Notes: generated by a model not told the origin, from the letters alone. DNA of 28,002 nucleotides from Candidatus Altarchaeota archaeon (GCA_018221005.1 JAAOXW010000063.1:1-28002); one strand, 5' to 3'. Positions 1 to 7,533 are shown, counted from the first letter of the stretch. Numbers and translations: made by a program.

Positions 1-221
1 GCACCTTCCACTGCCTTCTTGTAGTTGGTGGCCATTTCAGGAGCATCCGTATTGTCCGTATGTTCAAAATAATGTCCTTGATTTAGAAACGTGGTTAGTT
101 TTTCGTCTGCCGCATCAATCTTGTCTTTAGCCTTAACTAAATACTTTTCAAAAGTACCCCATGTGGCCACATTAACACCTGCAAGAACTTTTCCGGAACC
201 TCGGGCCACTAATCCTGTCAT
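1..221 (-). CDS. Hypothetical protein, N-terminal part only
   Basis: This is the start of a minus-strand gene that runs off the left edge of the window, so only 73 codons are visible. The ATG at 221 opens a protein beginning MTGLVARGSGKVLAGVNVAT, followed by a lysine- and aspartate-rich, probably helical stretch and a histidine/tyrosine-containing segment. I do not recognise the family. The start is supported by a TATA-like box at 241-250 whose centre lies about 24.5 nt upstream, which predicts a leaderless mRNA. That box overlaps the last codons of the upstream oxidoreductase gene, so the two genes are close but this one has its own promoter. No signal peptide or membrane segment is visible in the part seen. 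Confidence 0.6.
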   Translation of the reverse strand, partial: MTGLVARGSGKVLAGVNVATWGTFEKYLVKAKDKIDAADEKLTTFLNQGHYFEHTDNTDAPEMATNYKKAVEG

Positions 222-240
222 AATACCGCAGTAGTAAATG

Positions 241-250
241 TTATTTATAT
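241..250 (-). promoter_or_regulatory. TATA box of the left-edge gene
   Basis: On the minus strand the box reads ATATAAATAA. Its centre is about 24.5 nt upstream of the ATG at 221, the spacing seen repeatedly in this window. It overlaps the 3' end of the oxidoreductase gene. Confidence 0.55.
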
Positions 251-1066
251 ATTTTTTGGCCCCATAAACCGTGCCAAACCATCCTTTTGGGGTAGCTTTT
301 CATATACCTTTAGGGCATCTTCGTCCCCCTCAAGATATTTCAATAGGCACTCAAAGAGGATTTTTCCTGCATAAAGGCCGCTTTCTACAACCCACCCCGG
401 TCCAGAAACTTGTCCTGCAGCTCGACCAACCCTTATGAGTTTGCCTTCAATTAAAGCTCGCTTGGGGGGTAAGTATAGGGTTGAAGTTCGTAGAATTGCT
501 GCATTTACAAATTTATGCCAGGACATGTCGGTGCTTCCCTCTACAAATACTGTCCTACCTGCAGGTAGGACCCACATTTTACTTTTTTCGTAAAACTCAA
601 CGGTGTCGTTATTCACAGGAACCCGAGAAACTTCAACAACAGGAACTGGGGCCCCTTCACTCGTTTCCATAACTATAATGTCCGCATTTGCCTGCATGGT
701 TTTGTTCATCCATCTGATTTGTAAGTCCTTCCTCGGGTCAGAGATTGAAACTTTTGAATCCGCTAAAATATCTGCACCATATCGTGATGCTGTGAGGATC
801 ATATCATTTACAAGGGATTGGGAATCAATTATGGCCCCTTTGATATTTTTTTCAGTGAGACGAAAATCTTCAGAGAAAATTGCAATGCGATTTATTTTTT
901 CAAGAATGTAATCGTTTATTTGAAACTCATTCACAGTCTCTGCAGTTACAAATTCAGGTAAGAGTGTAAATGGCTTGCCTAGGAGTGTGACATCATACCC
1001 TTCCGCTGCAAGTTTGCCTGAAACATATAATGCGGCGGGTCCGAAACCAATTACAGCTACATCCAC
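245..1066 (-). CDS. FAD/NAD(P)-binding oxidoreductase, short geranylgeranyl-reductase-like
   Basis: The protein has about 273 residues if it starts at the GTG at 1066, which gives MDVAVIGFGPAALYVSGK. This puts the dinucleotide-binding beta-alpha-beta motif GxGPAA at residues 7-12, as is normal in flavoproteins. Near the C-terminus the segment VGRAAGQVSGPGWVVESG followed by LYAGKILFECLLKYL resembles the second FAD-contacting motif and the helix after it in the geranylgeranyl reductase / FAD monooxygenase group (family knowledge). Members of that group are usually nearer 350-400 residues, so this one is short. An in-frame TTG at 1084 would add six residues. The GTG is preferred because a TATA-like box lies about 25 nt upstream of it. 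The substrate is not predictable; archaeal lipid saturation is one option. Confidence 0.6.
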   Translation of the reverse strand: MDVAVIGFGPAALYVSGKLAAEGYDVTLLGKPFTLLPEFVTAETVNEFQINDYILEKINRIAIFSEDFRLTEKNIKGAIIDSQSLVNDMILTASRYGADILADSKVSISDPRKDLQIRWMNKTMQANADIIVMETSEGAPVPVVEVSRVPVNNDTVEFYEKSKMWVLPAGRTVFVEGSTDMSWHKFVNAAILRTSTLYLPPKRALIEGKLIRVGRAAGQVSGPGWVVESGLYAGKILFECLLKYLEGDEDALKVYEKLPQKDGLARFMGPKNI

Positions 1067-1086
1067 GGCAGGGTTACGACCCAATA

Positions 1087-1096
1087 ATTAAAAAAG
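1087..1096 (-). promoter_or_regulatory. TATA-like box of the oxidoreductase gene
   Basis: The minus-strand box TTTTTTAATT is centred about 25 nt upstream of the GTG at 1066 and overlaps the alternative TTG start at 1084. This argues that the GTG is the true, leaderless start. Confidence 0.45.
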
Positions 1097-1109
1097 CAGT
1101 GATACTCCT

Positions 1110-1119
1110 AAAAAAAAAG
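1110..1119 (-). terminator. Poly-T terminator behind the histone gene
   Basis: A run of nine T on the minus strand begins about 15 nt downstream of the histone stop codon. Archaeal RNA polymerase commonly terminates at such T-tracts. Confidence 0.45.
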
Positions 1120-1133
1120 ATAAATTAAAGGAC

Positions 1134-1337
1134 TCAGTCTCTTGCCGCTAATTTAATGTCATCTTTAGTGACGGTTTTGCGCCCGGCGTGTTTGGATAAT
1201 TGAGTTGCCTTTCTAGCAAGATCTAGAGCAATATCTTCCAAAACTTCTCTGAGACCCTCTGCAGCATCTTCAGAAACTCTGGCAGCTCCAGCGTTCTTGA
1301 TTATCCTTTTCATCGGTGCTAATGGAATTTCGCTCAT
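1134..1337 (-). CDS. Archaeal histone
   Basis: This is a 67-residue single histone-fold protein of the HMfA/HMfB type that wraps and compacts DNA as dimers and larger multimers. The sequence shows MSEIPLAPMKRIIKNAGA, then RVSEDAAEGLREVLEDIAL, and the hallmark loop-2/helix-3 segment KHAGRKTVTKDDIKLA near the C-terminus. There is no N- or C-terminal tail, as is typical for archaeal histones. The ATG at 1337 is preferred over an in-frame ATG at 1349 because GGTGAG sits just upstream of it and because the TATA box at 1367-1377 predicts a transcript starting near 1347, inside the longer version. The gene is a single transcription unit with its own promoter and a downstream T-run. Confidence 0.93.
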   Translation of the reverse strand: MSEIPLAPMKRIIKNAGAARVSEDAAEGLREVLEDIALDLARKATQLSKHAGRKTVTKDDIKLAARD

Positions 1338-1366
1338 TTTTCTCACCATTAAGCTTGAAAAGTCCG

Positions 1367-1377
1367 CATTTATAATT
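1367..1377 (-). promoter_or_regulatory. TATA box of the histone gene
   Basis: The minus-strand box is AATTATAAATG. A start about 25 nt downstream would fall near 1347 and leave a 9-10 nt leader that carries GGTGAG before the ATG at 1337. Confidence 0.5.
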
Positions 1378-1430
1378 GTTTCAGTTTTAGGGAAATCTAC
1401 GCCTCTCGTTGCATTTCTAGGCTCCTTGGC

Positions 1431-1952
1431 TTATTTTATGGTGGGAAGAAAGCTTGAAAACTCCCTCATGTTCTTTATTAGCAAATCTCCCTCTTTTCTT
1501 GAAGCACTCATTAGGTTACCCTTCATTCTTCGTCTCATGAGGTTGTCCCGCAGGCTTGAAAAGGGTTTTAAGATGAGGGATTCGCCCCATACATTCAAGA
1601 AATCTAAAACAATAAAGCCATTTATAGTCAAATCAAAAGTTCCCTTTGGAACGAGAGGAGGATTTTTAGTTTCTGCAGATGTTCCTGGTTTTGGAACATT
1701 CTTCCAAATTATTTTTGAAGTTATGGTCATGCAGTTCAGTGAGTACTTAGCTTCACTTTCTCTAGTTGCAATCCACCTACTGACTACAGCCTCTGAACCT
1801 TCATTATAAAACCCTCTAGCTTGGAGCCACTCTGATGTATTGTAACCCAAATCCACCATGCCACGATATAGAGCTCTGTAAAAATCAGTCACATGATAGC
1901 CGTCATAATGGAAGCCCAGATTTGTGAACGACCAAATTCTTGAAGGTGCCAT
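1431..1952 (-). CDS. Hypothetical protein, CBS-gene partner
   Basis: The gene encodes a 173-residue soluble protein that I do not recognise. The N-terminal half is rich in aromatic residues (MAPSRIWSFTNLGFHYDGYH and a YRALYRGMVDLGYN stretch). A central part carries alternating hydrophobic segments such as TFDLTINGFIVLDFLNVW. The C-terminal part is basic (LMRRRMKGNLMSASRKEGDL). There is no signal peptide or clear membrane segment. The ATG lies 4 nt behind the TGA of the CBS-domain gene on the same strand, so the two genes are almost certainly co-transcribed and translationally coupled. The pairing hints that this protein may be controlled by or work with the CBS protein, but that is inference. 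Confidence 0.7.
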   Translation of the reverse strand: MAPSRIWSFTNLGFHYDGYHVTDFYRALYRGMVDLGYNTSEWLQARGFYNEGSEAVVSRWIATRESEAKYSLNCMTITSKIIWKNVPKPGTSAETKNPPLVPKGTFDLTINGFIVLDFLNVWGESLILKPFSSLRDNLMRRRMKGNLMSASRKEGDLLIKNMREFSSFLPTIK

Positions 1953-1956
1953 TTAA

Positions 1957-2376
1957 TCACTTTAATATTCTAATATACTCTGACAAGAGCTCGATTTGTT
2001 CAGGTGCTACCCCCACTATGTCCCTTTCTGAAACAACCCCTACCGGAGCTTTATTCTTAGTAATAACAATTCTTCTTATTTTTTTGGTAGCCATTTTCTT
2101 TGCAAGTTGTGAAAGTGTTGCATCCAAGTCTTCAAGTACTAGGGGGGTGCTCATTATTTCTTGTGCCTTGACATCCCTTGGACTCTTCTCCTCCGCAAGC
2201 ACTCGCCAAATAAGGTCTCTCTTAGTAATTAAACCGACAAGCTGACCATCTTTTTCAACAGCAATACTTCCAATGTTTTTCTCTTTCATGAGCGATGCAA
2301 TTTTTAGGGCGTCATCATTAAAATCTACTGAAACGATTGGGGACTTCATAATGTCCCGCGCCCTTATTTCGTTCAT
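1957..2376 (-). CDS. Double CBS-domain protein
   Basis: The protein has 139 residues and consists of two tandem CBS domains and nothing else. The first runs from DIMKSPIVSVDF through GSIAVEKDGQLVGLITKRDL; the second from EIMSTPLVLEDL through RRIVITKNKAPVGVVSERDI. The T/SxRD endings of both repeats are the usual ribose/phosphate-binding positions, so the protein probably binds an adenine nucleotide or a related ligand as a regulatory module. The ATG at 2376 is chosen over an upstream in-frame ATG at 2436. It sits about 24 nt from the TATA-like box at 2395-2404, and the extra residues do not resemble a CBS domain. It is the first gene of a two-gene operon and is divergent from the HTH regulator. 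Confidence 0.88.
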   Translation of the reverse strand: MNEIRARDIMKSPIVSVDFNDDALKIASLMKEKNIGSIAVEKDGQLVGLITKRDLIWRVLAEEKSPRDVKAQEIMSTPLVLEDLDATLSQLAKKMATKKIRRIVITKNKAPVGVVSERDIVGVAPEQIELLSEYIRILK

Positions 2377-2394
2377 GAAATCCTCATCCCCAAA

Positions 2395-2404
2395 CCTATT
2401 AAAG
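2395..2404 (-). promoter_or_regulatory. TATA box of the CBS operon
   Basis: The minus-strand box CTTTAATAGG is centred about 24 nt upstream of the ATG at 2376, predicting a leaderless transcript. The SD-like GGATGAGG between the box and the ATG would then be promoter DNA, not mRNA. Confidence 0.5.
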
Positions 2405-2452
2405 CATTTTGAACCCCTAAGGTGCCTTTTTGGCAAAATGAGGGGGAAAGCG

Positions 2453-2460
2453 TTTTTAAA
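2453..2460 (+). promoter_or_regulatory. TATA box of the HTH regulator operon
   Basis: TTTTTAAA is centred 24.5 nt upstream of the GTG at 2481, matching the leaderless spacing of the other promoters in this window. Confidence 0.5.
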
Positions 2461-2464
2461 GGTT

Positions 2465-2478
2465 ACGTCATTTGACGT
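2465..2478 (+). promoter_or_regulatory. Palindromic operator candidate
   Basis: ACGTCA-TT-TGACGT is a perfect inverted repeat with 6-bp arms. It lies exactly between the TATA box and the predicted transcription start of the HTH-regulator gene. Binding there would block polymerase entry, so autorepression by the encoded regulator is the simplest reading. Confidence 0.5.
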
Positions 2479-2480
2479 TT

Positions 2481-3185
2481 GTGAAGAACGAAAAGCTTGC
2501 TATCCGAATGGCAGGTGAAATTTCTCTCGCTGAAAATCCTGGCGTGGTTATAAAAAAGTGGAGAGACATTTTTAACATTTCTCAGAAGGAACTCTCTCGT
2601 AAACTACAGGTTAGCCCCTCGGTAATTTCAGATTATGAGTCTGGGAGGAGAAAATCTCCCGGTACTAAATTTGTCTCCCGTATTGTTACTAGTTTATTAG
2701 TGGTTGATGAAGGTAGGGGCGGAAAAGTCATTAAAGAATATGGCAAGCTGATGGAGGGAACGAAATTTTTTGAAGCCATTTTGGCCATAAAGGAATTTGC
2801 AGAGCCCCGAAAAATAAAAGAAATTATTCGAGTGTCTGAAAGTGAATTTCTTGTTGGTGAAAAAAATTTAGACAACGCAGTATATGGCTATACCGTAGTT
2901 GACAGTGTGAAGGCAATTCTTGAGCTTAGTCCTCTTGAACTTTCAATGATTTATGGTTCCACTACACAACGAGCACTTTTTTTCACAAGAGTGAAGAGGG
3001 GCAGAAGTCCACTTTTGGCAATTAAGTTAACAAGCCTAAGGCCCAGCTTAGTAGTACTTCATGGTATCGAAGGAAGTCCAGATCCTCTAGCACTTGAACT
3101 TGCTAAGCGGGAGAGACTTCCTCTTGCATTCTCTCACGTTGATACTGTTGAGAACTTAGTGAGTAAACTTAGAGAATTAGATTGA
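2481..3185 (+). CDS. HTH transcriptional regulator, archaeal XRE-type (COG1709-like)
   Basis: The protein has 234 residues. Near the N-terminus, after KNEKLAIRMAGEI, there is a Cro/C1-type helix-turn-helix: WRDIFNISQKELSRKLQ, then VSPSVISDYESGRRKSPG. The C-terminal part (about residues 85-234) is a mixed alpha/beta domain of the kind found in archaeal predicted regulators; it may bind a ligand or mediate dimers. The first in-frame start-like codon is a TTG at 2472. The GTG at 2481 fits the TATA spacing better, and an ATG at 2508 is a third possibility. The stop overlaps the TTG start of the next gene, so this regulator heads the pilin-like/SMC operon. The palindrome upstream suggests autoregulation. 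Confidence 0.82.
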   Translation: MKNEKLAIRMAGEISLAENPGVVIKKWRDIFNISQKELSRKLQVSPSVISDYESGRRKSPGTKFVSRIVTSLLVVDEGRGGKVIKEYGKLMEGTKFFEAILAIKEFAEPRKIKEIIRVSESEFLVGEKNLDNAVYGYTVVDSVKAILELSPLELSMIYGSTTQRALFFTRVKRGRSPLLAIKLTSLRPSLVVLHGIEGSPDPLALELAKRERLPLAFSHVDTVENLVSKLRELD

Positions 3186-3562
3186 AAGCCCAGCTTAGTC
3201 TGGAATTCCTGTCCATCACTTTAATTTCAGTTATTTATCTGACGGCAGTTCTAAGTCTTTATTCAACTGTGAAAGAAACGTTGGAAGTTGCTGCAGATAA
3301 GAAAACACTTGAAAGCGTTTCACGATGGTGTACTTTTATTAGTGGTCGCCCAGAAGGAACCCAAATTCTACACCAAGTTAAAATTTATCCTGGACGGTGG
3401 CTCGAGGTTAGTTGTGGGAGTGAAACTGTACTTGTAGTTCCGTCTACTGAAACTCGTCTTGATGTTGCTAGTATTTGTCCGGTGGGCTTTGTGAATTTAA
3501 CTGAGACGGGGTGTTTGTCAATTATGCGGGAAGGGGAGGGAGTTTCTGTTGAAAAGTGTTGA
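3182..3562 (+). CDS. Pilin-like protein with class III signal peptide
   Basis: The protein has 126 residues and begins MKAQLSLEFLSITLISVIYL. The KAQxSxE motif followed by a hydrophobic stretch is the archaeal class III (type IV pilin-like) signal peptide. In methanogens this is cleaved before Q by the EppA peptidase (family knowledge). The rest is a small extracytoplasmic domain with four cysteines (WCTF, VSCGSE, SICP, GCLS) plus one at the C-terminus. The start is a TTG overlapping the TGA of the HTH gene, so it is translationally coupled. It probably enters the membrane and may assemble into a filament or serve as a minor pilin. The confident part is the signal peptide; the filament role is inferred. 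Confidence 0.75.
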   Translation: MKAQLSLEFLSITLISVIYLTAVLSLYSTVKETLEVAADKKTLESVSRWCTFISGRPEGTQILHQVKIYPGRWLEVSCGSETVLVVPSTETRLDVASICPVGFVNLTETGCLSIMREGEGVSVEKC

Positions 3563-3845
3563 ATTCATGGTGACCCTTACTCTATTGTTGACTGTTTTTT
3601 CAACACTCTTTGTTGTTTATGCTAAAATGTCAGCTACCGCCTTTGAAAAAATGGAGGAGTTCAATCACTCAATTCAGGTATATCATACGCGATCTTTAAT
3701 TGAGAGTCTGCGGATTTTTGGTGGACCCTTTGACTATTCCGGATCACTGTCCGACAACCAAAACAGGGTGGTGGAAACACTCCCCTTTACAAGGTTCAAT
3801 ACGTTTTCTGGAAAATATGAATATCTTGCGTGTGGGAGGTTATGA
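3549..3845 (+). CDS. Small pilin-like membrane protein
   Basis: The protein has 98 residues starting at a TTG: MKSVEFMVTLTLLLTVFSTL. The N-terminus carries K, S and E in a pattern like a reduced class III signal (KSVEF) followed by one hydrophobic helix, then a short polar domain. The gene overlaps the end of the previous one by 14 nt. A strong GGGGAGGGAG Shine-Dalgarno stretch just upstream supports the TTG. An ATG at 3567 would delete the charged pilin-like head and is less likely. With its neighbours it looks like a set of minor pilins, but no assembly ATPase or prepilin peptidase is visible in the window. Confidence 0.62.
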   Translation: MKSVEFMVTLTLLLTVFSTLFVVYAKMSATAFEKMEEFNHSIQVYHTRSLIESLRIFGGPFDYSGSLSDNQNRVVETLPFTRFNTFSGKYEYLACGRL

Positions 3846-3846
3846 T

Positions 3847-4134
3847 GTGAAAGCATGGTTCGATTTAATGGTGTTTCCGCTCCTACTTCTTACTTTGAGC
3901 GCCTTTCATTGGCTCACGGAGAGTTTAATTTATGAAATTGGTTCTGAAAAAGCAGTTCTTGAAAACTCTAGGGTTGCAGAAGATACGGCTAATGGACTAT
4001 TTTTTGGGAACTGCACTTCAACCACACATACTTTGACTGAGGTGCCTACACCCAAGGGAACTTATCGTGTCTTTCGTGTGGCACTTGTGAAGGGTTCACC
4101 CACCCTTATTGTTATTGGAAATGAGAATGGTTAA
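3847..4134 (+). CDS. Small single-pass membrane protein of the pilin-like operon
   Basis: The protein has 95 residues and starts at the GTG at 3847: MKAWFDLMVFPLLLLTLSAF. GGGAGGT at 3834-3840 is an almost ideal Shine-Dalgarno sequence 6 nt before the GTG, so the longer frame opening at 3700 can be discarded. One N-terminal transmembrane helix is followed by an outside domain ending in beta-like segments (GTYRVFRVALVKGSPTLIV). It lacks a class III motif but has the same layout as its two upstream neighbours, whose coding regions it almost touches. It probably works with them at the cell surface; its function is unknown. Confidence 0.62.
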   Translation: MKAWFDLMVFPLLLLTLSAFHWLTESLIYEIGSEKAVLENSRVAEDTANGLFFGNCTSTTHTLTEVPTPKGTYRVFRVALVKGSPTLIVIGNENG

Positions 4135-4136
4135 AT

Positions 4137-4415
4137 GTGGGGCCAAGCATGTTTGTTATGACTTTGAACACAATTAAATTTAAAAAATCCGGATTTGAAG
4201 GTATGCCTGACAATAGTGTAGTTCTTCAATTCCCTGACACGACCATTACAATTTTTAAGAGTAAGAAACACATCTATGCTGAAGTTCTTGAAAAAAAGCG
4301 ACGAGTTACTTACGAAGGAACCCTGGAAGATTCTGAAGCGGAGATAAAGGCGTCTGTTGAGAAGGTGATGGCTAAACTGAATCAAATTGTTACCATTACC
4401 AAAATGAATAAGTAA
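4137..4415 (+). CDS. Small hypothetical protein upstream of SMC
   Basis: The protein has 88-92 residues, depending on whether translation starts at the GTG at 4137 or the ATG at 4149 (MFVMTLNTIKF). No good ribosome-binding site decides this. The protein has a beta-rich first half (NSVVLQFPDTTITIFKSKK, AEVLEKKRRVTYEGTL) and an amphipathic helix at the C-terminus (SEAEIKASVEKVMAKLNQIV). This resembles the size and layout of small KEOPS Pcc1-like dimerising proteins, but the match is too weak to name. It lies 2 nt behind the previous stop and 31 nt before SMC, so it belongs to the same operon. Confidence 0.6.
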   Translation: MGPSMFVMTLNTIKFKKSGFEGMPDNSVVLQFPDTTITIFKSKKHIYAEVLEKKRRVTYEGTLEDSEAEIKASVEKVMAKLNQIVTITKMNK

Positions 4416-4446
4416 TGCGACCTTCCCGATATTAAAGAGGGATATA

Positions 4447-7400
4447 ATGACTCTTCCAAAAATCAAGAGCATAAAAATAAAGGGGTTCAAAAGTTTTTCT
4501 CACCCAGTGACTCTGGGCTTTGACCACGGCATTACTGCCGTTGTAGGTCCAAATGGGTCGGGTAAGAGTAACATAATCGATGTTTTGAGCTTTGTTTTGG
4601 GGAGCTTGAGCTTTTCTAGTATGCGTTCAAAAAAGGCCAAAGAGTTGCTCTATGTTGGTAAGACCACGAGGGCAAAGAACGCTTTAATCGAGTTGTTAAT
4701 TACAGACCCCGATAAAAAAGTTTCTGAAGACGGAATTCTGAAAGTTAGTCGTAAACTCTTTGGTGATGGAACCAGCACCTATCGAATTGCAGATAAGCGC
4801 ACAACTCGACTCAATGTTCTTGATACTTTATCTGCACTAAATATTTTTTCAGATGGTCACAACATGGTGAAGCAGGGGGACATCACTAAATTTGTGAGGA
4901 TGAGTTCAGCAGATAGAAAGGGATTGATTGATACTATTGCAGGAATAGAATTATATGAGCGGAAAAAAACACGCGCTTTAACCGACTTAAACGAAGTGGA
5001 AATGAAAATTGAAAAAGTTACCGCAGTTCACGATGAAAGACTTAGAATTTATACAAATTTGAAGGGGGAGCGATTGAATGTTGAAAAATTTTATGAATTG
5101 AAGGATTTAGAACGCCAAGCACACTTTGGTTTATTGCTTGAGAACCAAGCTCGACTTCAAGAAAGGTTGGAAAGTAAACTTGCAGAAAAAAAGCAAATAG
5201 AAGAACGATCAGTCACTTTTCAGAAAAAACTTTCCGACTCAAAAGCAAAATTGGATGCCTTTAATCGTGAAATGGAAAATGAGGGAATGTCTCGAAGAAT
5301 TGAAGTTATTCAAAAAGTTGAGTCAATTAAATTTGAAATTGAAAAACTCAAAAATGAAAAGAAGGTTTCTGCACAAGACTTAACAGCACTCGAGAAAAGG
5401 AAGAGCTCATTAGAGACGCAACTGGAAGGTCTCTTCAACCGAAAAAAACAACTTGAAAGTTTATTGCAGACACAGGGACCGGATATAGAAGTGCTTAATA
5501 CTCAAGTTTTTGCGCTCAAGAAACAACGTGCAGATCTTGCTTCAAATATGGCAAAAAATCGTCAGGAATATGACCTTCGAAAAAAAAGAATTGAGAAGGC
5601 TCAAGGGATGCGAAATGAGTTCTTGATGAGAAAAAAGGAGCAGGAACTCGAAAAAGCCAGCCACGAAAAGTTCATTGGGGGTTTAGAGTCGGAACTTGTC
5701 CGCCTAAAAGAACGAAAGCTTATTGCTGAATCTGAGAAGGAAGCACTTTTTGGGCGCAAGAAAAAGGCAGAGGTGACTTTCCGTGAGGTGAACCAACAAC
5801 TGGAGTCTGATGAGCAGGACTTAGTGAACTTGCGGGTAGAAAAAGAACGATTAATGTCGAGTGGCATGCCTGCAGGTTCAAAGAAGCTGAAAGCTGCAGG
5901 TTTTGAACTTCTGGGAGAAAAAGTGAATGAAACCGCACTCCAAGATGTGGCCCCCTTTATTTTTGGGGTAATTGCATCCGATAAGGACTTAACTAAATTA
6001 AATGCAGTGGTTGAAGAAGAAAAAACATGGGCCGTTGTAATCCCCGAAGGGCTTTCCGTTCAGGACTTAAAAGGCAGAGTGGATGGGTTAACGGTTATTG
6101 GCAAACCTTCAAAATTTGAATTTGAAAGTGAAGTTGAAAAACAAAAAAAAGTTAAGGCATTTTCATCAAAGGTTGCAAATTATGAAAAAAAGATTAAGGC
6201 TGCAAGAGAAGCAGTATTCAAGCTTCAGGCAGAGTTGGATACTAAGTTCAATAATGCAGTTTTTGATGAAATTGAAGCCCGTCGGAAGGAAATCAAAACA
6301 GAGGTAGGGACAAGAAAGGAAAACAAGGGAAGGCTTGACGAAAGTATAAACGCACTACATGAAAAATTAAAGAGTCTCCGAGTCGAAAAACTCGATATAC
6401 CTGACTTTTCCATTTTAGAAGACTTGAATAATAAAATTAATTTACTGGAAACTAAGAAAATTTCGTTGGAGTCTGAAATTCGAGTTAACCAAGAAACTCT
6501 TGATAAATTAATTGTTCCTGAACTCGGAAAACTTCAAAATCTACTCCAGGAAATATCGGTCAATATTAAGGGCCACAGCACTCATTCCATTGAGTTAGAT
6601 AAATTACTTTCTGAAGTGACTAAAAAGTTGGACAAGCATTCAATTCAAAAAGACCGGCTTGAAACTGAAATTCGTGCCAAGTTGGAAAAAAAGAATAAGT
6701 TTGAAACTACTACGAATGAACTTACTGAAAAGATTTACAGTGAAAAAGCCAACCTAAAAATTGCAGAAAGCAAAATAACTGAATTGGAGATTTCTTTTTC
6801 AGAAATCAACGACCGCGGACGTGAATTTGAGGGGGTGGAACCAATTGAGCAACCCGGTCAAGTTTTGAGGCGTGTTCTCAACGAAATAGAAGCCCTGGGA
6901 GAGTTGAATTTTAGGGCCCGTGAAGACTTTGAAAATGTAAAGCTACTGGTTGAAAAAATACAGACTAAACTTGAAAAACTCTCTGAAGAGCGAGACGCAA
7001 TTGTAAAATTAATGGAAGGAATTGAAGAACAAAAGCAAGAAAAATTTATGGAAACTTTTAACGGCATTGGAAATCACTTTAAACGCATTTTCAAAACAGT
7101 TATTCAGGGGGATGCAAAACTTGAAGTGGAAAAAGATGAGGAAGGTATTTCAGGAGTTGCAATAAGTGTTCGTTTGAATGATCGCGACATGTCTGTTGAT
7201 GCCCTTTCGGGAGGGCAAAAAACTTTGGCGGCCCTCGCATTTATTTTTGCAATTCAACATTTCAAACCATCTCCCCTCTATATCTTTGATGAGGTTGAAG
7301 CTGCACTTGACAAACACAATAGTGAAAAATTTGCTCGCATGCTTAAAGATATGGGCAAGGGAGTTCAAATTTTAATTGTAACTCACAATGACCACACCGT

Positions 7401-7533
7401 TAAAGTTGCAGACCAAATAATTGGAGTCTACATGCATAGGGGGGTTAGTAAAATCATAAGTTTACCTAAGGAAAAAGTACTCTCTGAAGAGAAGTGGTTG
7501 GGTCGTGATGAAGAAACCCCCATTCAAACTTAA
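4447..7533 (+). CDS. smc: Chromosome segregation ATPase SMC with very short hinge
   Basis: This 1028-residue SMC-family protein organises and segregates chromosomes. It has an N-terminal head with Walker A GPNGSGKSN at residues 34-42. Two coiled-coil arms run roughly 165-470 and 560-880. A hinge-like globular segment spans about 478-554. The C-terminal head carries the signature LSGGQ at 920-924 and Walker B YIFDEVEAALD, with catalytic D948/E949. Typical SMC proteins have about 1170-1190 residues and a hinge of 150 or more, so the hinge here is about half size. The ATG at 4447 is preceded by GAGGG. No ScpA or ScpB gene is visible nearby; the operon partners are small membrane proteins and an HTH regulator. 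The SMC identification is secure; Rad50 is excluded because there is no zinc hook. Confidence 0.95.
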   Translation: MTLPKIKSIKIKGFKSFSHPVTLGFDHGITAVVGPNGSGKSNIIDVLSFVLGSLSFSSMRSKKAKELLYVGKTTRAKNALIELLITDPDKKVSEDGILKVSRKLFGDGTSTYRIADKRTTRLNVLDTLSALNIFSDGHNMVKQGDITKFVRMSSADRKGLIDTIAGIELYERKKTRALTDLNEVEMKIEKVTAVHDERLRIYTNLKGERLNVEKFYELKDLERQAHFGLLLENQARLQERLESKLAEKKQIEERSVTFQKKLSDSKAKLDAFNREMENEGMSRRIEVIQKVESIKFEIEKLKNEKKVSAQDLTALEKRKSSLETQLEGLFNRKKQLESLLQTQGPDIEVLNTQVFALKKQRADLASNMAKNRQEYDLRKKRIEKAQGMRNEFLMRKKEQELEKASHEKFIGGLESELVRLKERKLIAESEKEALFGRKKKAEVTFREVNQQLESDEQDLVNLRVEKERLMSSGMPAGSKKLKAAGFELLGEKVNETALQDVAPFIFGVIASDKDLTKLNAVVEEEKTWAVVIPEGLSVQDLKGRVDGLTVIGKPSKFEFESEVEKQKKVKAFSSKVANYEKKIKAAREAVFKLQAELDTKFNNAVFDEIEARRKEIKTEVGTRKENKGRLDESINALHEKLKSLRVEKLDIPDFSILEDLNNKINLLETKKISLESEIRVNQETLDKLIVPELGKLQNLLQEISVNIKGHSTHSIELDKLLSEVTKKLDKHSIQKDRLETEIRAKLEKKNKFETTTNELTEKIYSEKANLKIAESKITELEISFSEINDRGREFEGVEPIEQPGQVLRRVLNEIEALGELNFRAREDFENVKLLVEKIQTKLEKLSEERDAIVKLMEGIEEQKQEKFMETFNGIGNHFKRIFKTVIQGDAKLEVEKDEEGISGVAISVRLNDRDMSVDALSGGQKTLAALAFIFAIQHFKPSPLYIFDEVEAALDKHNSEKFARMLKDMGKGVQILIVTHNDHTVKVADQIIGVYMHRGVSKIISLPKEKVLSEEKWLGRDEETPIQT

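Noticed and set aside
1297..1809. 170-codon plus-strand frame
   Set aside because: It is antisense to the 173-residue orphan and crosses the histone promoter; the protein is a hydrophobic shadow without a start signal.
2377..2436. Upstream 20-residue extension of the CBS protein
   Set aside because: The TATA spacing points to the ATG at 2376, and the extra residues overlap the promoter and do not look like a CBS domain.
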